This document shows positions 5,849 to 6,066 of a DNA stretch of 6,066 bases, one piece after another; the stretch's first letter is position 1; each line of letters begins with the position of its first letter. The stretch spans positions 1-6,066 of the forward strand of contig JAEXFF010000328.1 in NCBI GenBank assembly GCA_023400335.1, in the 5' to 3' direction. Below the pieces are notes generated by a model. That model was not told the origin of the DNA. It saw nothing but the letters and a program-made list of their open reading frames with translations, and made no database searches. This stretch comes from Bacteroidota bacterium (GTDB lineage: Bacteria > Bacteroidota > Bacteroidia > Bacteroidales > Marinifilaceae). The position numbers and the translations under genes are program-made.

Positions 5849-6066
5849 TCATTCTATTTCCGTATCTCCGCCGGGGGCAAAACCGTCCCAACTACCGTCG
5901 ATCCGGACTTCAAAATCAATTTTACCGTCAGAGAACGTAGTAATAATATCTAACAATTGATTCCGCTTTACTTTAAGAGTGTCTGTCACTACCTGATTGT
6001 AATAAGGCTCCACTTCGTGATTCCGGTATAACTTCATATTCAAAACAGCCTTAGTATCCATAAGTG
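5849..6066 (-). CDS. Probable FimB/Mfa2-type fimbrial protein, C-terminal part only
   Basis: The minus-strand frame is open from the right window edge to TGA at 5851-5849, giving about 72 residues of a C-terminus. It reads NMKLYRNHEVEPYYN, then TLKVKRNQLLDIITTFSDGK, then IDFEVRIDGSWDGF and an acidic tail GGDTEIE. Strand-rich sequence with a KRNQLLD-type turn followed by a final strand and a W-D-G-rich, Asp/Glu tail resembles the end of FimB/Mfa2-family fimbrial anchor or tip subunits of Bacteroidales, from memory. The family's N-terminal lipobox would lie outside the window. The Met at 6061 is internal, since the reading frame continues to the edge with no stop. The gap to the next gene's start (104 bases) holds that gene's promoter. 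The family call is tentative; a related surface adhesin or fimbrillin-like protein is the main alternative. Confidence 0.5.
   Translation of the reverse strand, partial: LMDTKAVLNMKLYRNHEVEPYYNQVVTDTLKVKRNQLLDIITTFSDGKIDFEVRIDGSWDGFAPGGDTEIE

Noticed and set aside
5747..5953. Plus-strand open frame of 68 residues over the promoter and fimbrial gene end
   Set aside because: It overlaps the minus-strand promoter and the end of a better-supported gene, and its composition is not protein-like.
1..6066. CRISPR array, tRNA or rRNA gene, insertion sequence ends
   Set aside because: No regularly spaced repeats, cloverleaf-like sequence, transposase coding or terminal inverted repeats flanking the rearranged region were seen by eye.

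Overview
The window looks like chromosomal DNA from a gut-type member of the Bacteroidetes, most likely the order Bacteroidales. The signs are an LruC-domain (DUF4842-like) lipoprotein, the C-terminus of what looks like a FimB/Mfa2-type fimbrial protein, the absence of Shine-Dalgarno sequences, and three Bacteroidetes-type -7 boxes (TAnnTTTG) placed just before genes. I cannot name a genus from the sequence alone.

Layout, left to right. (1) 1-876, plus: the C-terminal three quarters of an AraJ-type MFS exporter, cut by the window edge. (2) 877-2085: a decayed stretch. A palindromic operator-like site and a promoter lead into a NimA-like flavin-binding gene that lacks an ATG start and loses its C-terminus near 1373. 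On the minus strand between about 1374 and 1920 lies a frameshifted remnant containing part of an alginate-export-type outer-membrane barrel protein, followed by a helical segment I do not recognise. At 1930-2085, plus, is the C-terminal helix-turn-helix of a Crp/Fnr-family regulator without its sensor domain. (3) 2086-2317: AT-rich non-coding DNA ending in a promoter. (4) 2318-4325, plus: a two-gene operon, one base apart, encoding an unrecognised 507-residue protein with two C-terminal membrane helices (CorA-like in outline) and a GNAT acetyltransferase. (5) 4326-4478: a convergent intergenic region with hairpins. (6) 4479-5744, minus: an LruC-domain lipoprotein with its own near-consensus promoter at 5773-5803. 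(7) 5849-6066, minus: the C-terminus of a probable fimbrial or cell-surface protein that runs off the window.

Functionally, the right end is a cell-surface (probably fimbrial) locus and the left end carries small-molecule export. The middle is a gene graveyard next to an uncharacterised membrane-protein/acetyltransferase pair. That pair is the best candidate for an undescribed system. The mosaic of truncated genes is the clearest structural oddity.
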